The notes under the pieces: model-generated | What the model was told of the DNA's origin: nothing | Database searches by the model: none | Seen by the model: only the letters and a program-made list of their open reading frames with translations | DNA from: Candidatus Obscuribacterales bacterium | GTDB lineage: Bacteria > Cyanobacteriota > Vampirovibrionia > Obscuribacterales > Obscuribacteraceae | Direction of reading: 5' to 3' | Assembly (NCBI GenBank): GCA_019750335.1 | Contig: JAIEOQ010000008.1 | Location: forward strand, 310,001 to 374,000 | DNA: 64,000 nucleotides | Program-made: the position numbers and the translations under genes | Part shown: piece after piece, positions 52,424-59,937 of the stretch | Layout: the number at the start of each line of letters is the position of its first letter | How positions within the stretch are numbered: position 1 is the first letter of the stretch

Positions 52424-53020
52424 TCAGATGCCCTTGTTCGGGCTGCCTGAGTTTTTACCTTTGCTTGGATCTTGGGGATCTCCGTCGGCATCGCCTTCTT
52501 TGCTCTGCCCACCTTCGCCGCCGCTACCACCGCTACCGGCAGCGCCATCGCCTCCCAACTGCGGGCGAGCAAGAAGCTCGAGATTGTATTTGGCGTAACG
52601 ATGATCAGGATTGAGACGCAAAGCTGCTCGGTAAGCTTCAATCGCCTGCCCGGTCTGCTTTTGTTTGACAAGAACGTTGCCGAGAAGAAACTGGATGTTG
52701 CTGGCTAAAGCGCGCTTGCTTTCAAGCGGATTTCCGGCCGAATCATGGAGATGTTCGCCGGCTAAATTCAACAAGCGTACAGCTTCCGGATAATTCTCCT
52801 TGCTGTAGGCAACCAGGGCGCCATCGTACAAAGCGTTGCCGGAATCAGCCAAGTAACTGCCGGAAGCGAATTCGTAATCGCCTTCGGTAACCGGCCAGCA
52901 ATAACTGGCGACATAGTACAAATCAAGCGAAACACCGAGCAGACAGAGAGACATCAGCAGCTGAAGAAGCACAAGTCGCTTCTCCAAAGCTGCTTTATTT
53001 TCGTTATATCGGCTCACCAT
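52424..53020 (-). CDS. BatC-like TPR protein with Gly/Asp-rich tail
   Basis: The 198-residue protein has a membrane segment (VLLQLLMSLCLLGVSLDLYYV), then two tetratricopeptide-like units (NALYDGALVAYSKENYPEAVRL and KQTGQAIEAYRAALRLNPDHRY, which continues YNLELLARPQ), and a low-complexity tail (GGDGAAGSGGSGGEGG, SKEGDADGDPQDPSK). The same architecture characterises BatC/BatE proteins of aerotolerance operons, and the gene stands between batA and batB as expected. ATG 53020 is preceded by GGGAGG. Confidence 0.85.
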   Translation of the reverse strand: MVSRYNENKAALEKRLVLLQLLMSLCLLGVSLDLYYVASYCWPVTEGDYEFASGSYLADSGNALYDGALVAYSKENYPEAVRLLNLAGEHLHDSAGNPLESKRALASNIQFLLGNVLVKQKQTGQAIEAYRAALRLNPDHRYAKYNLELLARPQLGGDGAAGSGGSGGEGGQSKEGDADGDPQDPSKGKNSGSPNKGI

Positions 53021-53070
53021 AGGAATAACCTCCCGTCGAGCACATTTTGCAAATCTTGCTTTGACCGCTT

Positions 53071-54087
53071 TTAGCGGCTAACAATAAACACATCACTTGC
53101 AGCTGCGAGGAAAACCATGACCAAGGCAGCCGCCACGAAATAATAGAAAACATCATGATAAGCAATCTTGCTGGCGATCTTAATCTCCGAACGCTCAAGC
53201 TGATTGATCATGTCAAAACAGCGCGCCATAGCATCGGCATCTTCAACCAGGAAAACGGTACCGCCAACCGAAGCTGCCAACTGGGTAATATCCACGTCGC
53301 GCATGGTTAGCCGCTCGCCGACACCAATGACATAGAGCCGCACCGAACGATCAGTCAAAAGCGAGTACAATCGCGAGATTGTCGAGGAATGAAGATAATC
53401 CTCGCCGTCGGTAACCATGATGATCACTTTCGTTGCCGCTTTACCGCACTCGTCGAAATGCTCGCAAGCAGCATCGATTGGACCAGGATAAGTGTTACCG
53501 AAGTTCGTGCCTCCGCCCACTCCATGGTCGATGAAAACCCCTTTGCGATAAATCATTTTCAAGTCATCGGTCAAGGGCCACGACCAGTGCGGCTCATCGT
53601 CAAAAGCCATGATCCCGATCCGATCGCTCTCTTGCGAAACAAATCGTTGGCGGACGAAGCGCGTGATTGCCGACTGCGCTGCATCGATTCGACGCTGCTG
53701 TTCCTCTTGCTTGGACTTATCCTTCGGTTCAGCTGCGTTGGCTGGCACTTCTTTATCCAGCTCCGTATTGCCTTTTTCCGGTGGCGGAATTTTACCGGCA
53801 AAGGCAGTGCCCATCGAACCGGAAATATCCACAGCAACAATGATGTCTCGCGACATAATCACTTCGTTGCCTTCGTTGTGAGCAATTTGCGGTCGAGCTA
53901 ATGCAGCAACCAGCGCTATCCAAGCCAAATTGAGAAAAATGAGCGGCAGGCGGAGCAAAAACTCTCCGCCTTTGATTTGGCGCAAGCCGCCGAGGGCGGA
54001 AAGCCCAACATACTGCTTTCCCCGCCAGAACCAAAACAAGGGCAAAAGGCCCAACAAAAGCAACCAGAATGGGTTTGCAAAAGCCAT
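53071..54087 (-). CDS. batA: BatA-like von Willebrand factor A membrane protein
   Basis: The 338-residue protein has two N-terminal membrane segments (PFWLLLLGLLPLFWFW and FLNLAWIALVAALARPQ), a vWA domain with MIDAS motif DISGSMG followed by a Lys/Glu-rich insertion (about residues 100-140), the Thr/Asp sites GGGTNFGN and IIMVTDGEDY, and a C-terminal membrane segment (YYFVAAALVMVFLAAASDV). It is the first vWA gene of the operon. ATG 54087 has AGGAGAG upstream. Gene order batA-TPR-batB-batD agrees with known Bat loci. Confidence 0.92.
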   Translation of the reverse strand: MAFANPFWLLLLGLLPLFWFWRGKQYVGLSALGGLRQIKGGEFLLRLPLIFLNLAWIALVAALARPQIAHNEGNEVIMSRDIIVAVDISGSMGTAFAGKIPPPEKGNTELDKEVPANAAEPKDKSKQEEQQRRIDAAQSAITRFVRQRFVSQESDRIGIMAFDDEPHWSWPLTDDLKMIYRKGVFIDHGVGGGTNFGNTYPGPIDAACEHFDECGKAATKVIIMVTDGEDYLHSSTISRLYSLLTDRSVRLYVIGVGERLTMRDVDITQLAASVGGTVFLVEDADAMARCFDMINQLERSEIKIASKIAYHDVFYYFVAAALVMVFLAAASDVFIVSR

Positions 54088-54099
54088 AGATCTCTCCTG

Positions 54100-54849
54100 C
54101 TAGCTAGCGGTTTTAGCTGGCTCAGTTTTAACCGGCTCAGCTTTATCCACCTCCACATTGCATGGCTGAGCCTCAGCTTTGGCTCCGCAGCACGAAGGCT
54201 TAGCGCAAGACTTCAGCTCAGCCAAAGTCTTCTTCACCAGAGCGTCGTCGCCGCTCAGGCTGTAAAGGCTTTGGTAAATCTCGGACACCACATGTGATTT
54301 GGTGTCCGTATCGAGCGGTGAAGCGGTAAAGTTGAAATAAAGTAAGTCCATCTCCAGCTCTTGTCCGGGGTTGGCTCGGCTGGGAATGGCATAGCGGAAG
54401 CATTTGCACACCCTAGTCGCGCTAAGTCGCTTGTAGAAATCAAAACGGCGTTGCCGAGTTTTCTTCTCCTCGTCAGTCAAGACAAGGTTCTTCGGCGCCG
54501 TATCTTCAATTTCAAGAAACAACCCAAGATATTTCGGGTATTTCTCTTTGAGCAGCTCCAGCAGACGTTTCACATGTTTTGAACCGACACCGCCCGAGCG
54601 CTGAGTGCTATCCACAGCGATAAAAGCCAAGAGACAAAAGTCGGAAGCGAGTGAAACCATAGAAAAACAAAGAAGCTCGCCTGTTGCTTTATTCGTCCGG
54701 TGGAAAAGCATTTTGCCGGAATCGATTAGCTCTTTAAGCCTAGCTTCTGTCTCTCGCTCCTTCATCGGAAAAGCAGTTTCGTAAAGTTTGCGCCAAGCAT
54801 CATCAAGATCAGTCGACGGCTCGCAGAGCCGCAAGTTGTTGTCAGACAC
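54100..54849 (-). CDS. GNAT-like acetyltransferase with Cys-rich tail
   Basis: From GTG 54849, with GGAG eight bases upstream, the product has 249 residues. The GNAT core is FCLLAFIAVDSTQRSGGVGS with the acetyl-CoA loop near RSGGVGSKHV, and LGLFLEIEDTAPKN follows. After residue 200 a tail with LKSCAKPSCCGAKAEAQPC and a Lys/Pro/Glu-rich end follows. It lies 12 bases upstream of batA and may be the first gene of that operon. Substrate unknown; the Cys cluster is unusual for the family. Confidence 0.75.
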   Translation of the reverse strand: MSDNNLRLCEPSTDLDDAWRKLYETAFPMKERETEARLKELIDSGKMLFHRTNKATGELLCFSMVSLASDFCLLAFIAVDSTQRSGGVGSKHVKRLLELLKEKYPKYLGLFLEIEDTAPKNLVLTDEEKKTRQRRFDFYKRLSATRVCKCFRYAIPSRANPGQELEMDLLYFNFTASPLDTDTKSHVVSEIYQSLYSLSGDDALVKKTLAELKSCAKPSCCGAKAEAQPCNVEVDKAEPVKTEPAKTAS

Positions 54850-55081
54850 GGCAAATCTCCGCCCTGAACCAAAAGTCACTTCCTAAAAGCAGCATCTCAA
54901 CGCTTACCGACAAAGCCAAATTGCAGACCGCTTTCAACGGACAAGCAGACTTGCTTTGCAAACAGGCAAAAGTGCGTATGAGATTTTTGCTTTATGAAAC
55001 CGTACAAATAACTACAGTCAAAGAGAACACCGTACGCTAACAGCCAAGAGACGAAGAGTAAACGCTTTGGCACTTAAACTA
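54850..55081. other. Intergenic stretch upstream of the GNAT-Bat operon
   Basis: About 360 bases lie between the HDAC-like gene and the GNAT gene, both on the minus strand. No ORF is supported. It should contain the operon promoter. A plus-strand terminator-like element closes it at 55082-55124. Confidence 0.45.
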
Positions 55082-55124
55082 AGATCAGATAATTAGAAAA
55101 GCTGATCTTCTCAGATCTTTTTTT
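55082..55124 (+). terminator. Plus-strand terminator-like hairpin without an upstream plus-strand gene
   Basis: GATCT and AGATC (55104-55108 and 55113-55117) form a 5-bp stem with a 4-base loop followed by seven T. An alternative 7-bp stem pairs 55082-55088 with 55102-55108. No coding gene on the plus strand precedes it. Confidence 0.4.
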
Positions 55125-55208
55125 CTATATGCATTTAGCGAAGCTCTGAGAATGGCTTAGCAAGAGCATTTCTTTTCAACCAGGATCAAAGACAGCCTGG
55201 CCAGAAAT

Positions 55209-56324
55209 TTAAACTCTTGACCTGAGACTTTGCCAGTACTTGGAAAGGTGTCTCTTGATATCAACTATCCGTTCGTCAACAAGCGGTTCACTTCTATCGT
55301 GGGTGTTCGGCATTACTTCGGCACCGTATATACCGGAGAAGCACTTGAGATCGTCACGCACCGATTTTTCAGCCGCGTTCAACACTTGTACCGTAGCTAC
55401 TACCGAGTCAGCCAAACTGCGTGTGTTGTAACCGCCTTCAAGAAAGCCGACAATCGGGCAGTTGATTGCCTCAGCAAGATCGGCAAGCCGATTGGACAAC
55501 AGAAAATAACCGCTAGTCGAGATTTGTTGCTGCCCGAGCGGATCGGCTTGATGCGCATCATAACCGGCAGAAAGCATGATCAATTCCGGCTGGTATTCCA
55601 AACAAACAGGTTTAACGATAGCATCCCAAGCAGCAAGATAGCCGCGATCTCCGGTGCCTGCCGGCAAAGGAATGTTTATGTTATAACCTTTGCCTTCACC
55701 GATTCCGTCTTGGGTATACCAACCCATATCCGGCGGCCAGAAAGGGAATTGGTGGAATGAGATGAAACAAACGCTTGGGTCTTCAAAAAAGATTTCTTGT
55801 GTACCATTACCATGATGCACGTCCCAATCAATGATCAACACTCGCTTCAAGCCAAACTCTTTTTGCGCATGGCGAGCGGCAAGAGCAACATTGTTGAAAA
55901 GACAAAAACCCATGGGACGATCAACAAGGGCATGATGACCGGGAGGACGAACTATTACGTATGAACGGTTGTGGCTCCCTTTCAGCACTGCTTTTACCGC
56001 TTCCAAGCCGGCACCGGCCGCAAGCTTAGCCGTAGCATAAGATTCAGTGCTCATCCAAGTGTCCGGATCGAGACGAAGAATGCCTCCCGTAGCCAGAGCA
56101 TTTTTGCCCTTCTCTTCCAGTTCAGCGACATAGTTTTGACTATGTACAACACAGATTTCTTCCAGGTCAGCCTGACGCGGCTCAAGACGGTCGAGCTCCA
56201 GCATCAATTCGCTGCGATGGAGAGCCTCGTCGATAGCCGCTAACCGCCGTGGCGATTCAGGATGAGATTCCGGCGTAAGATGCTTTTGAAATGCTTCGTC
56301 ATGAACAAGAGCGAGTCTGGACAT
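55209..56324 (-). CDS. Histone deacetylase family protein (AcuC/acetylpolyamine-type)
   Basis: From ATG 56324 (TAAGGAA upstream) the product has 371 residues. The zinc-dependent deacetylase motifs are clear: VHDEAFQKHLTPESHPE at the N-terminus, VRPPGHHALVDRPMGFCLFNN, IDWDVHHGNGTQ, LSAGYDAHQADPLG (Asp ligand) and GFLEGGYNT. Bacterial members deacetylate acetylated proteins, polyamines or acetyl-CoA synthetase. The gene is single and on the minus strand. Substrate unknown. Confidence 0.94.
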   Translation of the reverse strand: MSRLALVHDEAFQKHLTPESHPESPRRLAAIDEALHRSELMLELDRLEPRQADLEEICVVHSQNYVAELEEKGKNALATGGILRLDPDTWMSTESYATAKLAAGAGLEAVKAVLKGSHNRSYVIVRPPGHHALVDRPMGFCLFNNVALAARHAQKEFGLKRVLIIDWDVHHGNGTQEIFFEDPSVCFISFHQFPFWPPDMGWYTQDGIGEGKGYNINIPLPAGTGDRGYLAAWDAIVKPVCLEYQPELIMLSAGYDAHQADPLGQQQISTSGYFLLSNRLADLAEAINCPIVGFLEGGYNTRSLADSVVATVQVLNAAEKSVRDDLKCFSGIYGAEVMPNTHDRSEPLVDERIVDIKRHLSKYWQSLRSRV

Positions 56325-56519
56325 ATAATTCCTTACCTGGGCTTTTTCAGCGTTATTTGGGCTAAGCCAGCTGGATCTTATCGGTAAGGGGGGCAAACTG
56401 TCCATTATGAAGCGCACAGCCACCGCTAAATAATTCTCAGTTAAGTCTATTTTGCCAAAAAGAAGAGGAAAGAACCGCGCTTCTTTCCTCTTGGCACCAA
56501 ACTGCTGGTAGATACTACG

Positions 56520-57035
56520 CTACAGCTGGTATCTGTCTCCTTGCATTTGGCAAAGATACTCTTCCGACAGAATTTCAGAAGCAAAGGACTCAGCCTCTTC
56601 TTTAGTGGCTTCTGTAGAGACTGTCTGTACTAATTCAAAACCTTCTCCGATATAGTCTTCGCCCGAACGGCCTGAAGACAGCTCTCTGGCTATGTCATAA
56701 ACAACGGCATAGCTGGGAGGATCAATACCTTGATGCATGCATTGCGATTTTATCTGGCGAAAAACGGAAGTGATCGAAGGTCGGGGCGTTTGCGCTAACA
56801 GTCCGGCAATATCAGACTTTAAGTCAGGGGAGATAAAACGCCGGCTGCCTTTATCGGCTCGAGTTTTGCGCCCGAGCCCGTTTATACCTTGCTCCTGATA
56901 GCTTTTCATCCAATTCCACAACGTTCTGATTGAAACATTGTGGTTCCGCGCCAGCTTTGCCATCGGCACCTTATGGTGAATATGTTCGGCAAGGATTTCA
57001 TATCTCATCTGAGCCAACGTACTTTCTGATGACAT
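56520..57035 (-). CDS. Transposase-type helix-turn-helix protein, catalytic domain absent
   Basis: From ATG 57035 (GGAG upstream) the product has 171 residues. It opens with a double HTH arrangement as in Mu/IS481-type transposases and TnsB-like proteins: LAEHIHHKVPMAKLARNHNV, SIRTLWNWMKSYQEQGINGL, GRKTRADKGSRRF and SVFRQIKSQCMHQ. No DDE catalytic domain follows; the protein ends in an acidic tail (EATKEEAESFASEILSEEY). It may be a truncated transposase or a domesticated DNA-binding protein. It stands back-to-back with a truncated tyrosine recombinase. Confidence 0.7.
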   Translation of the reverse strand: MSSESTLAQMRYEILAEHIHHKVPMAKLARNHNVSIRTLWNWMKSYQEQGINGLGRKTRADKGSRRFISPDLKSDIAGLLAQTPRPSITSVFRQIKSQCMHQGIDPPSYAVVYDIARELSSGRSGEDYIGEGFELVQTVSTEATKEEAESFASEILSEEYLCQMQGDRYQL

Positions 57036-57136
57036 AACAAAGCAACTCCAATCCATCAGCTAACGATTTCAATCTAAGTTGCCTGTGTAAATTAACGGGA
57101 AACAAATCGTGGAATTTTTGTGACATGCAAAATAAC

Positions 57137-57179
57137 GAGAAAGTTCTTTCAAACTTCTTTCAAAACGTTTCTCTATATT
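57137..57179 (+). promoter_or_regulatory. Repeat-containing promoter/operator region between recombinase genes
   Basis: Two 10-base copies of TTCTTTCAAA (57144-57153 and 57155-57164) are spaced by one helical turn and flanked by GAGAAA and TTTCTC (57137-57142, 57168-57173). TATATT (57174-57179) could be a -10 box for the recombinase gene. Confidence 0.4.
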
Positions 57180-57210
57180 TTGCCTATCGGTGGGTAAATA
57201 TCGGGTTTTT

Positions 57211-57966
57211 ATGCAGGACACAATATCTGACGATTTGGCAGCAAAAAAGGTCGGCAAAATATTGATCCAATTTCAAGATTGGATGCGAACGACTCAACTA
57301 AAGCCTTCGACAAGAAGAGTCTACATTTCAAGATTGCGCCAGTTGGTGGCTTTCATCGAAGCAAATCCGACTGAGAGCGATGATTTTGCCAGCGTAGCCA
57401 ATGCCTATCTTGCTTTTGCCAAACAAGAGAATACGCTTAAAGCAAACACTGTCAACAACATGATCACTATGTTCCGGTTAATTGCCAAAGTGATTGACGA
57501 TCGTGCGGTGCATTTCGAAAGAGAAGCCAGCGAAGAACAATCAAGAAGCGGTCTGACCGCTGAAGAGCAGGCGCTCTATCTGGCTGCTGCTGCCCGCGGG
57601 CACTCCAGCCGCGATTTACTTTTAGCTCTCATCTTTCTGAAAACAAATATTCGTCTTGGCGAAGCAATGAACATCAAAATCAGCGATCTAATTTGGGAGC
57701 TTGACGGCGTGAAAGTTCGTATCGATGGAAGATCCGGAAAAAGAATCGAGATCCTGGATGTGACAATTTGTCGGGCGATGCGAAACTGGCTTAGTGAAAG
57801 GTCCGAACTGAAATCAGCAGCAAACTCCGAATATCTTTTTCCCGGACAAACGATCGGCGGAAAGATCACCGGCTCATCCATGGATACCGCCTTACGCAAG
57901 ATCGGCTGGCGTGCCGGCTTGAGCGTGTCGGCACGTTTACTGCGCAACACCTGCACAAAAGCCTAA
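57211..57966 (+). pseudogene. Truncated phage-type tyrosine recombinase
   Basis: From ATG 57211 (GTG 57190 is an alternative) the product has 251 residues. It has a SAM-like core-binding domain (FQDWMRTTQLKPSTRRVYIS) and the first half of the catalytic domain with the first Arg in TNIRLGEAMN. The HxxR box position reads SARLLRNTCTKA and the frame stops there, so the C-terminal GH/W and the nucleophilic Tyr are missing. Another frame downstream can be read as LTADFAPDQTHTYMI, which could be a displaced remnant of the Tyr-containing end. I conclude it is a decayed integrase, although a functional truncated protein cannot be excluded. Confidence 0.75.
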
Positions 57967-58024
57967 CAGCAGATTTTGCACCGGACCAAACACATACTTA
58001 TATGATCAACGTCGAGTTCTGACA

Positions 58025-58052
58025 CTCATCTGCAAGGGCCCTTGCAGATGAG
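58025..58052. repeat. Perfect 28-bp palindrome downstream of the recombinase
   Basis: Arms 58025-58038 and 58039-58052 are exact reverse complements with no spacer. It lies about 60 bases after the truncated recombinase stop. Possible roles include an attachment or dimer binding site, or a hairpin end of a decayed element. Confidence 0.7.
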
Positions 58053-58151
58053 GTCTACTGTGATTGGACTCTGGATAGACACTTATTTTTCTACGTGTTG
58101 CGGCCCATGGATTTCACCCAGGTGTTACTAGTTCTTTTAGTAGTAATCAGG

Positions 58152-58198
58152 AATAAAGAATAGCGTTGGTTTGTTTGCCGATCACTATTCTTTATCTA
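58152..58198 (-). terminator. Probable terminator of the 58215 gene
   Basis: An AT-rich 11-bp stem (ATAAAGAATAG with CTATTCTTTAT) lies just past the minus-strand stop; on that strand it is followed by a modest T-rich tail. Confidence 0.55.
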
Positions 58199-58214
58199 GG
58201 CAATCCCTGCCTGT

Positions 58215-58805
58215 TTACATGACATCAGCCACGTAGTCGCTGAACTGCGGATCTTCTTGGAAGCCTTGAGCAAGCATAAAGGCACGCAAAGCTTTCTTCT
58301 TCATCGGGCATTCGAAGAAGCTCTCCATGCATTCATAAGCACCCTCAGGTAAAAGACCTGCCATCGTCCGATTGTTAACATCATCGCTCAAATGCCGATG
58401 CTTCTGCCAAAAATCAATCTGGCAGATGGCAAAGCGCGTAACACCGCCCTCCCGGCTATTGAGAATGCCGAACAGAAACTGATCGGCACTGCCTTCGCTA
58501 TTGGAAGCTGCCGGCTTCTTAGCTGCCGACGATGGGGAAGTCGACTGCCCTGCCGTTTCTTGGCTGCCGGCAGACAACGGCTGCTCAGCCTTGCTGGCAT
58601 CAGCAAATTCAACGGCAACAATAGCACCGTCTTTTTCGGTAACCGTGGCAGTTACCGCCAGCTTGCGATGCCGGAACAGACGAACGAAGCCAGAAGCTGC
58701 GTTGCCGGTTTTGGAAAGACGCTTCCAGCCACCCACATTCCGGCCAAGCGTGGCCGGGAAACGAGCGTCCAGCTCTTGTTTGCAAACCTCGGTTGTGATC
58801 TTCAT
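58215..58805 (-). CDS. Hypothetical protein downstream of the RseP-like gene
   Basis: The 196-residue cytoplasmic protein starts at ATG 58805 (AGGAAC upstream), 13 bases after the RseP-like stop. An N-terminal part (GGWKRLSKTGNAASGFVRLF, KLAVTATVTEKDGAIVAVEF) is joined by a Ser/Ala/Pro-rich linker (about 75-105) to a C-terminal part (DQFLFGILNSREGGVTRF, QIDFWQKHRHLSDDVN, CPMKKKALRAFMLAQGF). No family recognised. Position suggests a role with the two membrane proteases. Confidence 0.72.
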   Translation of the reverse strand: MKITTEVCKQELDARFPATLGRNVGGWKRLSKTGNAASGFVRLFRHRKLAVTATVTEKDGAIVAVEFADASKAEQPLSAGSQETAGQSTSPSSAAKKPAASNSEGSADQFLFGILNSREGGVTRFAICQIDFWQKHRHLSDDVNNRTMAGLLPEGAYECMESFFECPMKKKALRAFMLAQGFQEDPQFSDYVADVM

Positions 58806-58818
58806 TTTGTTCCTACAA

Positions 58819-59913
58819 TTACTTGAATTGGATCGGGTGGAAAATATCGTTGAACAGCCCGAAGAACATCAAGCCGAGCAGCAGGAACATAAACAGAAGC
58901 GAGATGAAACCCTGAGTCTCCTTGCGCAAACGAATACCGACACATTCCAAGCCGATGAAGAGCAGGTGCCCACCATCAAGCAAGGGGATCGGCAAAATGT
59001 TCATGAACGCCAGGTTCAAGCTGATCATCGCCACCATCATCAGGAAGGCATACAACCCGCCGTCATAAGCAGTGGCGCCAATCTGCACGATCGCCACAAC
59101 CCCGTGTACATCGGTAGCGCCAGCCGGCAAACCAGCCGGTTCCGGCAAAATCTTCATCATAATCAGAAGACCGCGCCCCATGTTCACCGTAGTCTCATAG
59201 GTGACTTTCACCGATTCCACAGCTGCTTGTCCGATGCTCCGCGGTTCGTAAATAGCGACAACCTTACCGTCAGGCTGAAAGCCGATACGCCCGTCGGCAT
59301 TAGGCACGAGCGAAATCTCTTTGGCTTCGCCGTTGCGGTCAATGCCCAGGGTGATCCGCACGTTCTTATGCGCAGCCAGATAACTGCGGAATTGGTCGAA
59401 GTTGGTCACACCAACGCCGTCGACAGCAACGATTGTATCTCCGGCTTGCAGCCCGGCATCAGCCGCAATGGTGATCGTCTGATCCAGTTGTTTCACCGAA
59501 AGATTTTGCAACTCAACGCGCTTGGCGCCGACGGCAGCCAGAAGCACAAAAATGATCAACACAGCGGTCAAGACGTTCATCACGACACCGGCAACAAGAA
59601 CGGCAGCCCGCTTCCATTTGGCTGCCGAAAGAAACGTTTCGTCTTGCGGATTGATCGAAACATAGCCACCGATCAGCCATGGCGTAATCTGGAACTCGGT
59701 GCCCCAGAATGTGCCCAACCGCAGGCGTGGAGCGGAGCCCATGCCTACCGAAAAGGTAGGCACAGCAAAGCCGCAAAGACGGGCAACGATCCAGTGGCCG
59801 AATTCATGCACGACCACCAGAGCAACAAGCCCGGCGATCATGGCAATGACGCCGGGCGAGAAGAAGTAAAACATGGCCGCAACAATCAAGCCAAACTTGA
59901 GCAAGTCCTTCAT
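58819..59913 (-). CDS. rseP: RseP-like site-2 protease with PDZ domain
   Basis: The 364-residue membrane protease has the zinc motif VVVHEFGHWIVARL near the N-terminus, the S2P hallmark PTFSVGMGSAPRLRLG, a PDZ domain (AGLQAGDTIVAVDGVGVTNFDQ near 185-205) and the second motif LPIPLLDGGHLLF. Four membrane segments are visible. It clips anti-sigma factors or signal-peptide remnants. It lies 24 bases downstream of ftsH and 13 bases upstream of a hypothetical gene, so these form an operon. It differs from the short M50 protein at 14137 by its PDZ domain. Confidence 0.93.
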   Translation of the reverse strand: MKDLLKFGLIVAAMFYFFSPGVIAMIAGLVALVVVHEFGHWIVARLCGFAVPTFSVGMGSAPRLRLGTFWGTEFQITPWLIGGYVSINPQDETFLSAAKWKRAAVLVAGVVMNVLTAVLIIFVLLAAVGAKRVELQNLSVKQLDQTITIAADAGLQAGDTIVAVDGVGVTNFDQFRSYLAAHKNVRITLGIDRNGEAKEISLVPNADGRIGFQPDGKVVAIYEPRSIGQAAVESVKVTYETTVNMGRGLLIMMKILPEPAGLPAGATDVHGVVAIVQIGATAYDGGLYAFLMMVAMISLNLAFMNILPIPLLDGGHLLFIGLECVGIRLRKETQGFISLLFMFLLLGLMFFGLFNDIFHPIQFK

Positions 59914-59937
59914 TTGAGTCTCTCTTTCTGGCAGACC

